The notes under the pieces were generated by a model. That model was not told the DNA's origin, did not search any database, and saw only the letters and a list, made by a program, of their open reading frames with translations. Source: Clostridium sp. CAG:590 (GTDB lineage: Bacteria; Bacillota; Clostridia; Lachnospirales; Lachnospiraceae). From it: DNA of 29,414 nucleotides. A program made the translations under genes and the position numbers. This document shows positions 1-7,836 of this stretch, piece after piece (position 1 is the first letter of the stretch; each line of letters opens with the position of its first letter). The stretch is taken from positions 1 to 29,414 of the forward strand of contig HF987888.1 of the NCBI GenBank assembly GCA_000431135.1. Direction: 5' to 3'.

Positions 1-31
1 CCGTTACTCACGCTGTGCAAGGGTATGTGAA

Positions 32-2455
32 TTATGCTCTTAATTCGATGCCCATCTGGCGAAGTGCATCAAGAACTTTCTCAACTGCCTTATCTACTTC
101 AGCAGACTCTAAGTTACGGTCTTTCGCACGGAAGATCAACGAGAACGCAACCGACTTCTTGCCTGCTCCTACCTGCTCACCCTCGTATACATCAAAGAGT
201 TCACAACTTTCTAATATCTTACCTGCATTTTTCTTAATGACATGCTCAATCTGTCCCACAAACAATCCCTTATCCATTACCATAGACAGATCTCTTGTGC
301 TGGCTGGGAATTTGGCAATTCCTTCATACTTCCGGTCAAAGTTTGTAAGCATTGTAATTACTTCCATATTCAGTACTGCTACATAAGCCTCTGTCTTTAA
401 GTTGTAATTATCGCCTACCTCTGGATGAATCTGTCCAATAAATCCAAGATCCAATTTTCCCTTCTGGATACGAGCCTGACGACCCGGATGTAAATATGGA
501 ATATCATTTGATGGTTCGCACTCTGCTCCTGTTACACCTAATTTGTCAAAGATCTCTTCTACAACGCCTTTCATGTCAAAGAAATCACCGGCTCCGTACA
601 TACCAAGTGTTAAACGCATCTTTTCATCCGGCAGTTCGGTAAGTGGTAATGCCTTCGGAAGATAAATGTTACCAAGTTCATATAATCTGGCAACCTTATT
701 TCTTCTATTATAATTTGTTGCAAGAGACGTCAGCATACCATTCAAGGAAACAGTTCTCATAATAGAGAAGTCCTCTCCTAACGGATTGGCAATTACGATT
801 GCCTGACGTTCCATCGCATCTTCCGGTAATAATAATTTGTCAAATACCTTCGGGCTTTCGAAGGAATAAGTCATTCCACCTGAGAAACCATTTCTTTCAC
901 AGATTTCTCTTGCAATGCCCTGTACACGCTGATCAAATGGTTTCTTACCAACCGTAGCCTCTCCTTTTGGAAGAGAAACCGGAATATTATCATATCCATA
1001 AAATCTCGCTACTTCCTCTGCGATATCAGCAGCACAATTCAGATCCTGACGGAATGTCGGAATCGTCAATGTGTTATCCTGCTCATTATATACCAGCTCT
1101 AACTTTGTAAGATAAGTAAGCATTTCTTCCTTCGAAATGTCAGTTCCCAATAATTTGTTATAACGATCCGGCTCAAACTCCAATACTTTCTCTTTTACCG
1201 GTTCCGGATAAATGTCAACAACACCGCCAACAACATCGCCACATCCCATCTCTTCTACTAACTGGCAGGCACGATTGATGGCTTCCATTGCTGTATTCGG
1301 ATCTAATCCCTTCGTGAACTTGAAAGATGCATCCGTCTGTAAACCAATTCTCTTAGATGCCAGACGGATATTGGTTCCGTCAAAGCAGGCAGCTTCAAAT
1401 AATACAGTCTTTACATTATCTGTGATCATGGAATTCTCACCACCCATAATACCGGCAATACCAACTTCCTTTTCACCGTCACAGATCATCAAAATATCAG
1501 AATCCATCTTACGTTCCTGACCATCCAATGTAACAAACGTATCACCGTCATTGGCACGTTTTACTATGATCTCATGATTTGCAATCGTATCCAGATCATA
1601 TGCATGCATTGGCTGACCATATTCTTCCATGATATAGTTCGTAATATCTACCAGATTATTGATAGAACGGATTCCCATTGCCTTTAAGCGATCCTGCATC
1701 CACTTTGGAGAAGGTCCAATCTTAATATTCTCTACCACTCTCGCACAGTAACGGGAACAAAGGTCATGATCCTTTACCGTTACTTTAACAAAATCATTTA
1801 CATCCTTATCATTTGCCTTCACCGTTACAACCGGCGGATAAAATGGTTTACGGAATGTTGCCGCAACTTCTCTTGCCATACCGATCATTGAAAAACAATC
1901 CACACGGTTTGAGGTAATCTCATACTCTACTACGGTATCATCTAATCCTAATGCATGTACTGCATCATCGCCCGGTTTTACAGAAGATCCTTCCGGGAAT
2001 ACATATACACCATCTTCCGGTGCTTCCGGGTAAAAATCTCTTGAAGAACCTAATTCTTCGATTCCACACATCATACCATTACTCTCTACACCACGAAGTT
2101 TGCCTTTCTTAATCTTAATTCCATCCGGATATTCATTGTCATCCCCATGTGCAGCAGCAACCTTGCCGCCGTCTAATACCAATGGGATCAAATCTCCTAC
2201 TTTCACATTCTTTGCACCGGTAACAATCTGAAGGCTCTCAGAACCAACATTTACCTGGCAGACAACCAATTTATCCGCATCCGGATGTTTCTCCATTGTC
2301 TCAATGCGTCCAACTACAATTTTCTCTAAGTTCTTATCCTTCTTCTCATAACCTTCTACGTGAGAACCTGATAATGTCATTTTATCTACAAATTCCTGTA
2401 CGTCCACGTCAAGATCCGGAACATACGCTTTCATCCATGATATTGGTGTATTCAT
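32..2455 (-). CDS. pheT: Phenylalanine--tRNA ligase beta subunit
   Basis: Large (beta) subunit of the cytoplasmic alpha2-beta2 enzyme that charges tRNA-Phe. The 807-residue length is normal for the bacterial long form. An EMAP/OB-type tRNA-binding domain lies near residues 40-150 (VGRIETMEKHPDADKL), the B3/4 and B5 regions follow in the middle, and the C-terminal anticodon-binding FDX-ACB domain begins near residue 710 (KFPASTRDLSMVMD). The start is supported by AAAGGAAA eight bases upstream of the ATG. It lies downstream of pheS on the same strand; the 211-base gap between them is much longer than usual and full of repeats, but no promoter is evident there, so it probably depends on the T-box-controlled pheS transcript. 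The gene ends 31 bases inside the window edge; nothing recognisable lies in bases 1-31. Confidence 0.98.
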   Translation of the reverse strand: MNTPISWMKAYVPDLDVDVQEFVDKMTLSGSHVEGYEKKDKNLEKIVVGRIETMEKHPDADKLVVCQVNVGSESLQIVTGAKNVKVGDLIPLVLDGGKVAAAHGDDNEYPDGIKIKKGKLRGVESNGMMCGIEELGSSRDFYPEAPEDGVYVFPEGSSVKPGDDAVHALGLDDTVVEYEITSNRVDCFSMIGMAREVAATFRKPFYPPVVTVKANDKDVNDFVKVTVKDHDLCSRYCARVVENIKIGPSPKWMQDRLKAMGIRSINNLVDITNYIMEEYGQPMHAYDLDTIANHEIIVKRANDGDTFVTLDGQERKMDSDILMICDGEKEVGIAGIMGGENSMITDNVKTVLFEAACFDGTNIRLASKRIGLQTDASFKFTKGLDPNTAMEAINRACQLVEEMGCGDVVGGVVDIYPEPVKEKVLEFEPDRYNKLLGTDISKEEMLTYLTKLELVYNEQDNTLTIPTFRQDLNCAADIAEEVARFYGYDNIPVSLPKGEATVGKKPFDQRVQGIAREICERNGFSGGMTYSFESPKVFDKLLLPEDAMERQAIVIANPLGEDFSIMRTVSLNGMLTSLATNYNRRNKVARLYELGNIYLPKALPLTELPDEKMRLTLGMYGAGDFFDMKGVVEEIFDKLGVTGAECEPSNDIPYLHPGRQARIQKGKLDLGFIGQIHPEVGDNYNLKTEAYVAVLNMEVITMLTNFDRKYEGIAKFPASTRDLSMVMDKGLFVGQIEHVIKKNAGKILESCELFDVYEGEQVGAGKKSVAFSLIFRAKDRNLESAEVDKAVEKVLDALRQMGIELRA

Positions 2456-2488
2456 AATTCATTTCCTTTCTTTCACTTCTACATTAGT

Positions 2489-2567
2489 CGCAATGCTAAT
2501 CTCGTTACCTTCGGTATCTCGTTATTGCTCTCCCGCAATGCTAATCTCGATACCTTCGGTATCTCGA
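2489..2567. repeat. Two 34-base direct repeats with hairpins in the pheS-pheT spacer
   Basis: Copies at 2489-2522 and 2534-2567 differ at only 2 of 34 positions and repeat with a 45-base period. Each begins CGCAATGCTAATCTCG; the second contains the perfect inverted repeat GATACC-TTC-GGTATC, while the first has one arm changed (GTTACC). They lie inside the transcribed spacer between two translationally linked subunits. No coding sequence covers them. They may be copies of a dispersed palindromic element; whether more copies exist elsewhere in the genome cannot be seen here. Confidence 0.85.
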
Positions 2568-2586
2568 TTTCCGTGCTTCGCACTAT

Positions 2587-2650
2587 ACACCAGAAATCTT
2601 CCTCGCCGGAAGCCAGGCAAGCCTGCCTCCGTCTCTAAGATTTCTAGTGT
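2587..2650. repeat. Long inverted repeat downstream of pheS
   Basis: Arms 2587-2600 and 2637-2650 pair at 13 of 14 positions (ACAC, one C/A mismatch, then AGAAATCTT with AAGATTTCT). The 36-base interior holds a nested near-palindrome, CAGGC-AA-GCCTG. There is no T-tract directly after the arms in the direction of pheST transcription, so it is not a conventional terminator. It might attenuate pheT, stabilise the pheS 3' end or be processed. It adjoins the two 34-base repeats and may belong to the same compound element. Confidence 0.75.
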
Positions 2651-2666
2651 GCATTGCTCAGCTTCG

Positions 2667-3686
2667 CTAAAACTGTCCTAAAAATCTTGTATCGTTTTCA
2701 TAGAGAAGTCTCATATCATCAATCTCATATTTCAGCAATGTGACTCTCTCCAATCCAATACCAAATGCAAATCCCTGATATTCCTTCGGGTCAATTCCAC
2801 ACATTTCCAAGACATGCGGATGAACCATACCACATCCAAGAATCTCAATCCAGCCGCTTCCTTTACACATACGGCAGCCTTTACCACCACACTTAAAGCA
2901 GGTAATATCTACCTCGGCAGATGGCTCTGTAAACGGGAAATGATGCGGACGGAATTTGACCTGTGTCTTCTCCCCAAAGAACTCTTTTGCAAACTGCGCC
3001 AATGTTCCCTTTAAGTCTGCCATTGTAATATTCTTATCTACTACCAGTCCTTCTACCTGATGGAATGATGGAGAATGTGTTGCATCTACTTCATCTGCAC
3101 GGAATACCCGTCCTGCAGACAGAATACGGATCGGAAGCTTGCCTTTCTCCATAATTCTTGCCTGTACCGGTGATGTTTGTGTTCTTAATAAGATATCTTT
3201 TGTAATATAAAATGTATCCTGTTCATCCTTCGCCGGATGATTTGCCGGAATATTCAGAAGTTCAAAGTTATACTTATCATACTCTACTTCCGGTCCTTCT
3301 ACTACTTCATAACCCATTCCGATAAATACACGTTCCAGATCTTCTAACGCTATCTGGTTCGGATGTCTGTGACCTCTCATGTTCTTCTTTCCGGGAAGAG
3401 TTACATCAATCGTCTCTCTCTTCATCTTCTCGGTACGAAGCATACGGGCAATTTTTGTTTTTTCTTCTTCTAACTTCTCCTCAATTGCCGTTCTTGCCTC
3501 ATTGACCATCTGACCAACCATTGGTCTCTCTTCAGCCGGAACATCCTTCATTGACTTAAGGACCGCTGTCAGTTCTCCTTTTTTACCAAGAACTGCGACC
3601 TTAATGTCATTCAAGCTGTCTAAGTCTTTTGCACTGTCAATCTTTGCAAGTGCTTCTGCCTTGATTGCTTCTAATTTCTCTTTCAT
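2667..3686 (-). CDS. pheS: Phenylalanine--tRNA ligase alpha subunit
   Basis: Catalytic (alpha) subunit of phenylalanyl-tRNA synthetase, 339 residues, the usual bacterial length. A helical coiled-coil N-terminus (about 1-85) is followed by the class II catalytic core. Motif 2 is visible in GRVFRADEVDATHSPSFHQ, and motif 3 near the C-terminus in GFAFGIGLERVTLLKY. A cysteine pair cluster, CFKCGGKGCRMC, lies in the segment before GWIEI, as in many Firmicute PheS proteins. The start has AAAGGAG seven bases upstream. Expression is very likely controlled by the T-box leader at 3726-4022. Confidence 0.98.
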   Translation of the reverse strand: MKEKLEAIKAEALAKIDSAKDLDSLNDIKVAVLGKKGELTAVLKSMKDVPAEERPMVGQMVNEARTAIEEKLEEEKTKIARMLRTEKMKRETIDVTLPGKKNMRGHRHPNQIALEDLERVFIGMGYEVVEGPEVEYDKYNFELLNIPANHPAKDEQDTFYITKDILLRTQTSPVQARIMEKGKLPIRILSAGRVFRADEVDATHSPSFHQVEGLVVDKNITMADLKGTLAQFAKEFFGEKTQVKFRPHHFPFTEPSAEVDITCFKCGGKGCRMCKGSGWIEILGCGMVHPHVLEMCGIDPKEYQGFAFGIGLERVTLLKYEIDDMRLLYENDTRFLGQF

Positions 3687-3725
3687 GATTTATCTCCTTT
3701 TTCTTATTTTGCATAAAATTTGTAG

Positions 3726-4022
3726 AAAATAAAAAGAGCCAACCCATCCCAAGGGACGAATTGACTCGCGTTACCACCCAAATTCCAGAACACAGCACGC
3801 TGTCTTCTGACACTCTCTATGTTATAACGTTCATAACCCGTTGAAGCCTACCAATCTGTCAAACATCTCTTCAGCCTTCAAAACTCCGGTGTGAAATTCA
3901 AATCAAATGTGAACTAAAAGAAGCTTCCAGCCAACGACTTCTTCTCTCTGTTAGAACATAAGATTCTTTTGCACCATCATCGTTCATATCATTTCATTCG
4001 GCAATTCTAAAAACAACTACCG
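3726..4022 (-). promoter_or_regulatory. T-box leader (tRNA-Phe sensing) with terminator
   Basis: Read on the minus strand, the leader of pheS contains the conserved T-box core GGGTGGTAACGCGAG. The TGGT at 3776-3773 can pair with the ACCA end of uncharged tRNA-Phe. A TTC phenylalanine specifier, followed by A, lies at 3895-3893 in the context GAATTTCAC. Overlapping the 3' side of the T-box is an intrinsic terminator: arms 3767-3753 and 3750-3736 pair over 15 positions (G-U included), followed by TTTTTATTTT. Uncharged tRNA-Phe should favour the antiterminator and switch pheST on. The motif and the specifier are direct observations; the mechanism follows from the T-box family. Confidence 0.96.
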
Positions 4023-4026
4023 CTCT

Positions 4027-4947
4027 TTATTTTAACATCTTTTTCACCTGTGTCAAGTATCCTTCGGATAATAAATAATTAATAACCGCTCCAATAAAAA
4101 TCGAATACATGCAAAAATACAACCATAGCATCGCAATCACAATTCCTGCAAGAGAACCATACATCAACGACAGATTCGGAAAATAATCAATATATATGAC
4201 AACCACTCTCGATATCACCAACCATGCCACCGCCGAAAAAGCTGCCCCCGGCATCTGCTGTCGTATTCTGACACTGAGATTTGTCTTCTCCTCCCTTCCG
4301 ATCGGCAATCCAAATCCTCCCGGCAATATAACATACAGCATCAGAAGAAATCCATAAAACAACAGCCAGCCCATAACGTATCGTATCATTAAAAGCAGTG
4401 TTCTGACTGTTGATTCAATCTCAAAGGTTCCCTTTATATATTCCTGATAATAATGACTCACGGCTACATAACCACACATCGCAATAACAAATAAGATAAT
4501 AAATAATATCGTATACACAATTGCAATACATCTGGATATTAACCAATTGCTATTATTCTGCCTTAACTGATACATCGAATTAAATCCATCCATCAATGCT
4601 GCGATTCCCTTCGAGGCAGACCACAACATTGCAATTGCAGATAACGAAATTACAGTCTTGCCTGCCCGTGCATACAGATCCGCAATAATATCCGCTACAT
4701 AGCCAACCAGATCATCCGGAATGATCTGCATCATCAGATTCAACACATCCTGCTGTGTAAATGGAAGATATGTCGTAACTGCCAGAATCAAAGAAATGAT
4801 CGGTACAATCGACAATAATATAAAGAATGCTGCCTGTGCCGCACATGCTGCCGTATAATTATCACTTATCTTTACGCCAAACTTGTATATAAATTGAATA
4901 AGAAGTTTGATCTTCTCCCGTTTTCCCTTTTTCCCGGACTGTTTCAT
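4027..4947 (-). CDS. YihY/BrkB family integral membrane protein
   Basis: A 306-residue inner-membrane protein of the YihY/virulence factor BrkB family (formerly mis-called RNase BN). The family features seen are the N-terminal segment AACAAQAAFFILLSIVP, the SKGIAALMDGFNSMY motif, about six hydrophobic segments, and the C-terminal segment ending in a SIFIGAVINYLL-type helix. Molecular function is not established for the family. The start has GGGAG upstream of the ATG. It lies 14 bases downstream of the SpoIID-domain gene and is probably co-transcribed with it. Its 3' end carries the pheST promoter. Confidence 0.9.
   Translation of the reverse strand: MKQSGKKGKREKIKLLIQFIYKFGVKISDNYTAACAAQAAFFILLSIVPIISLILAVTTYLPFTQQDVLNLMMQIIPDDLVGYVADIIADLYARAGKTVISLSAIAMLWSASKGIAALMDGFNSMYQLRQNNSNWLISRCIAIVYTILFIILFVIAMCGYVAVSHYYQEYIKGTFEIESTVRTLLLMIRYVMGWLLFYGFLLMLYVILPGGFGLPIGREEKTNLSVRIRQQMPGAAFSAVAWLVISRVVVIYIDYFPNLSLMYGSLAGIVIAMLWLYFCMYSIFIGAVINYLLSEGYLTQVKKMLK
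4029..4056 (-). promoter_or_regulatory. Promoter of the pheST T-box transcript
   Basis: TTGACA at 4056-4051, a 16-base spacer and TAAAAT at 4034-4029 form a strong vegetative promoter. It lies entirely within the last codons of the upstream YihY-like gene, and the -10 overlaps that gene's stop codon. Transcription should begin near 4022. Confidence 0.8.
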
Positions 4948-4961
4948 ATATATTCTCCCAT

Positions 4962-7247
4962 TTATTTGCCCATCATCTCATACATGTCTTTCAATTCCAC
5001 AGACGTGTAATAATGCAGGATAATATCACTCGCCGTATATCCCAATTTTGCCATATCATTTGCACCATTCTGACTCATTCCAACTCCATGACCAAATCCA
5101 CCGCCCTTAATTGAAAATCCATTTTTCGAATCAATATAAAAATATGCACTCGGCAATGTTGTCCATCCACTTACCGTAGAACCATCCTGTTTCCGGATCT
5201 CCACCTGTTCTGGGCACAACAATGCTCTTGCATTGGACTGCCCTTTTACCAGTATGGTCTCTGCCGAACCTTTGATCACCATTTCCTCTACAATTCCACT
5301 TGCACCACGCTTCGTCACTTCAATGCTGTCGACATCCCCGACCGTACTGATCTCCTTCTTCTCATACTCTCCTTTTGCATTCATAGCCAGAATATTCTCC
5401 GGCATTGCCTTGATCCGGTCATACAAATGCTGATTGACCGCTTCTGTCATTCGCTCCTTTGTAAATCCCACAGACCAGCGGAAAAACGGTTCCTCTTCTT
5501 CAATAAATCCGGTTCCCAATTTGCCATCTATGAAGTTACGGAAACTATCCTCATTATCCAGATTCGCCATATCATTCAATTCCGTTTCCATCGTATCTAA
5601 CAAATACGGTTCCTGATTGCCGCCCCACACTGCACTGTTATTACTTGTCGTTCCGCAGGAAGTCGAGAAGAAAAATGCCTCGATTACATTGTTGTTATAG
5701 CACGGAACCACACCATATGTATCATCTACCGCATATATTGCCCGTTCATCTTCCTCAACATTGTTATATACCTGACTGGAAATACTATCATCCAAATGTG
5801 CCCCATACTTTGCATATGTATCACTTTCCATCTGACGATAAGCATAGGCTCTTGCACAGATTGCCTGTGCCTTTAATGCCTCTTTCTCATACGTTACAGG
5901 CATCTCGCTAGGCACTACACCATATAAATATTCCTCCACCGGTAATTCATTCACTACCAGTACACCTTTATCATCTCTTGATAATTCTAATGTTCCCCGG
6001 TAAGATGGATTCCCACTCTGTCTTTTGATCGATGTGATCGTTATCTTTCCTTCTTCTGCCTTTGATGTTATCTTCGCTGCTCCATTTTGTAACTGCTCAC
6101 TACCATTTCGAAATGAAACTTTGTCTCCGGCTGTATGTTCCTCCACCTGCTTACCATAAGAGATTGTATAATCCGTATCCGAAGTAACCGTAACTTCATC
6201 ATGATAATAATCGCTATAGTCGGTATTGCTGATCAGAACACGTATATCCTTTGCATAAATATCGTCTGTGATCAATGCCGCTTCTAACATATTATCCTTG
6301 ATATAAAGTGATATCTTATCATATCCAATCAATGTTCCCGCAGACTGCGTTGCCTTAAATGCTCCATTCACTTTGTATACATTAAATGCATCCGATAAAT
6401 ATACCGGGTCTTTTTGACCTTCTATCGTGACAACTCCATCCGCACAGGCAGTCACCTTTGCTTCCACTAATTCCGCCGTATGATCGGTAACAGATTCTAC
6501 CCCTTTGTTAGATAATGCAATGTCACATAAATATTTTTCGTCCTTTATCGTCTTTGCAACAGATTCCTCAACCGGAAGCTTTTTCGCTTTTCCACTCACA
6601 TAAACAAGCAACGCTTTTTTGCCGTCAGATTCTGTGATTTTTGAAAAATACGCATTCTTTACAAGCACTGAATCTTTGCTTTCTCCCTGACACAGTATGA
6701 TCTCGTTATTCGAAACATACACATGCACAACCTTTCCGACATACGCATTATCCAGTCCGTAATCTTTTTGCATATAGTAATCTCCATTGTTCGTGGAGAT
6801 CACCTCATAGGCAACCCCGTCAATAACCTTATTCACCGCATTATCAATGTCATATATGTATAAATTCTCATTCGATAAACGATCTAATTCCAACTCTGTT
6901 ATTAATGATTCATATATTTTTTCAAACTGTCTGACCGTTACCGGCATAAATCCCGGACGATGTTCTAACGAAACACCAGTCCTGCTTTCCTCCACATCCG
7001 CCTGCTTCAACAGTTGTCTTGCCTGCTTTACCGTAAAATTCGATCCCAACCGGTCAGTATATTCATAATCATTGATTCCCAGATAACTGATCAATCGGTT
7101 TGCTTCCCGATTCGACATAAACTGATCCATTGCTTTCTGGTAGAATCCCAGCTTAATAAGAATCCCCCCGGCTATCCCTAATATTACAAGAATCCATACA
7201 ATAATCCAAATCCCTGTCTTTTTTCTGTTCTTCTTCACTGCTTTCAT
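4962..7247 (-). CDS. SpoIID/LytB domain protein, membrane-anchored
   Basis: A 761-residue protein with a short basic N-terminus, one transmembrane helix (about residues 13-33) and a long extracytoplasmic region. The C-terminal third carries the SpoIID/LytB glycan hydrolase signature: LPVEEYLYGVVPSEMP (putative catalytic Glu near residue 449), ALKAQAICARAYAY, and GGGFGHGVGMSQNGA at 715-729 with the conserved His720. SpoIID enzymes are peptidoglycan lytic transglycosylases that cut denuded glycan strands during engulfment. This protein is about twice the length of SpoIID itself; the middle segment (about 150-430) looks beta-rich and I do not recognise it. It could therefore be a cell-wall remodelling paralogue rather than the engulfment enzyme. 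AGGAAGGAAC precedes the ATG. Confidence 0.88.
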   Translation of the reverse strand: MKAVKKNRKKTGIWIIVWILVILGIAGGILIKLGFYQKAMDQFMSNREANRLISYLGINDYEYTDRLGSNFTVKQARQLLKQADVEESRTGVSLEHRPGFMPVTVRQFEKIYESLITELELDRLSNENLYIYDIDNAVNKVIDGVAYEVISTNNGDYYMQKDYGLDNAYVGKVVHVYVSNNEIILCQGESKDSVLVKNAYFSKITESDGKKALLVYVSGKAKKLPVEESVAKTIKDEKYLCDIALSNKGVESVTDHTAELVEAKVTACADGVVTIEGQKDPVYLSDAFNVYKVNGAFKATQSAGTLIGYDKISLYIKDNMLEAALITDDIYAKDIRVLISNTDYSDYYHDEVTVTSDTDYTISYGKQVEEHTAGDKVSFRNGSEQLQNGAAKITSKAEEGKITITSIKRQSGNPSYRGTLELSRDDKGVLVVNELPVEEYLYGVVPSEMPVTYEKEALKAQAICARAYAYRQMESDTYAKYGAHLDDSISSQVYNNVEEDERAIYAVDDTYGVVPCYNNNVIEAFFFSTSCGTTSNNSAVWGGNQEPYLLDTMETELNDMANLDNEDSFRNFIDGKLGTGFIEEEEPFFRWSVGFTKERMTEAVNQHLYDRIKAMPENILAMNAKGEYEKKEISTVGDVDSIEVTKRGASGIVEEMVIKGSAETILVKGQSNARALLCPEQVEIRKQDGSTVSGWTTLPSAYFYIDSKNGFSIKGGGFGHGVGMSQNGANDMAKLGYTASDIILHYYTSVELKDMYEMMGK

Positions 7248-7295
7248 TCAACTGTTCCTTCCTACCCCTAATGTATCGCACATATATCAAACGAT

Positions 7296-7311
7296 GTTAT
7301 GCCGGCATAAC
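7296..7311. promoter_or_regulatory. Perfect 16-base palindrome upstream of the SpoIID-domain gene
   Basis: GTTATGCCGGCATAAC is a perfect palindrome centred about 55 bases before the gene start. Its position suits an operator, but no convincing -35/-10 pair could be fixed around it, so the role is a guess. Confidence 0.5.
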
Positions 7312-7325
7312 GAATAAACATACAA

Positions 7326-7376
7326 GAAGCAGCACCCAGACGTATGCAAATGCGATCCGTCGAACAATGCTGCTTC
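7326..7376. repeat. Inverted repeat, possible weak terminator
   Basis: Nine-base arms GAAGCAGCA (7326-7334) and TGCTGCTTC (7368-7376) enclose a 33-base loop with a nested GACG/CGTC pair. In the minus direction it is followed by a loosely T-rich stretch (TTGTATGTTTATT). It could end read-through from the 6S RNA promoter before the SpoIID-domain gene. Evidence for termination is weak. Confidence 0.45.
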
Positions 7377-7381
7377 ATTCT

Positions 7382-7421
7382 CTTTCGTGCCTATGTAAAC
7401 TCCTTCGTGCCTATATAAACT
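7382..7421. repeat. 20-base tandem duplication
   Basis: Two adjacent 20-base copies (7382-7401 and 7402-7421) match at 18 of 20 positions, core TTCGTGCCTATRTAAACT. Related fragments (CTTTCGTGC) recur at about 7481. The stretch lies between the 6S RNA candidate and the SpoIID-domain gene, with no coding sequence. Confidence 0.75.
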
Positions 7422-7499
7422 CTTTTGTATCAGTTGTCTTATGTATCTTCTATATATAATGTTATCTTCTGTGATTGTTATCTTTCGTGCTTTGCTTCA

Positions 7500-7716
7500 T
7501 TCATCATATAGTAGAACAACCGGAAGTGTCGTTTCCTGCATTTTGAGTCCTAGCCATGCTAGGTGGGCTACTCCACACAGACTTCTGCCTTCCTATCATG
7601 GCAGGCTTGACATCCATCTATAAATATCAGTATCCCATAAAAATAAATGTAGGTTCAAAATAGCAGGAGTTGTCGTGCACCCCAGAAGTTCTACAATATT
7701 ACTATTTCTTAAATCT
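7500..7716 (-). ncRNA. ssrS: Probable 6S RNA
   Basis: A rod-like RNA of about 200 bases can be read on the minus strand. Paired segments from outside in: GTAGAAC (7694-7688) with GTTCTAC (7517-7511), CTGGGG with TTCCGG, TCCTGC with GCAGGA, ATTTTGA with TCAAAAT, and CCTA with TAGG. An asymmetric unpaired centre holds a small hairpin, CCTAGC-ATG-GCTAGG. The 3' half (TAGGACTCAAAATGCAGG, then CGACACTTC) and the early segment CTGATATTTATAG resemble conserved stretches of bacterial 6S RNA as I remember them. A strong promoter stands immediately upstream. 6S RNA mimics an open promoter and binds the housekeeping RNA polymerase holoenzyme. The ends are approximate; a covariance-model search was not possible here. 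Confidence 0.78.
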
Positions 7717-7722
7717 AGATAA

Positions 7723-7751
7723 ATTATACACCACTTACATTAAAAACACAA
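7723..7751 (-). promoter_or_regulatory. Promoter of the 6S RNA candidate
   Basis: TTGTGT at 7751-7746, a 17-base spacer and a consensus TATAAT at 7728-7723. Predicted transcription start is near 7716, about 20 bases before the outermost long helix. No open reading frame with a ribosome binding site follows for over 400 bases, which supports a non-coding product. Confidence 0.75.
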
Positions 7752-7762
7752 GAAAATATTCC

Positions 7763-7807
7763 TTGAATTTTATCAGGGTATCAAGTATCATAGATTTTGA
7801 AATCTAT
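7763..7807 (+). promoter_or_regulatory. Promoter and palindromic operator of the phosphofructokinase gene
   Basis: TTGAAT (7763-7768), a 17-base spacer and TATCAT (7786-7791) precede the gene. An 18-base inverted repeat, ATAGATTT-TG-AAATCTAT (7790-7807), overlaps the -10 edge and the start site, where a repressor would block transcription. The regulator is not identifiable. The -35 is only 11 bases from the -35 of the divergent 6S RNA promoter. Confidence 0.6.
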
Positions 7808-7836
7808 CAGACCAAACAGATAAAAAGGAGATTGTT

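Noticed and set aside
2489..2567. Direct repeats as a CRISPR array
   Set aside because: Only two copies, with an 11-base gap instead of a spacer of about 30, and no cas genes.
7441..7623. Short plus-strand frame opposite the 6S candidate
   Set aside because: No ribosome binding site; the region is better explained by the structured RNA on the minus strand.
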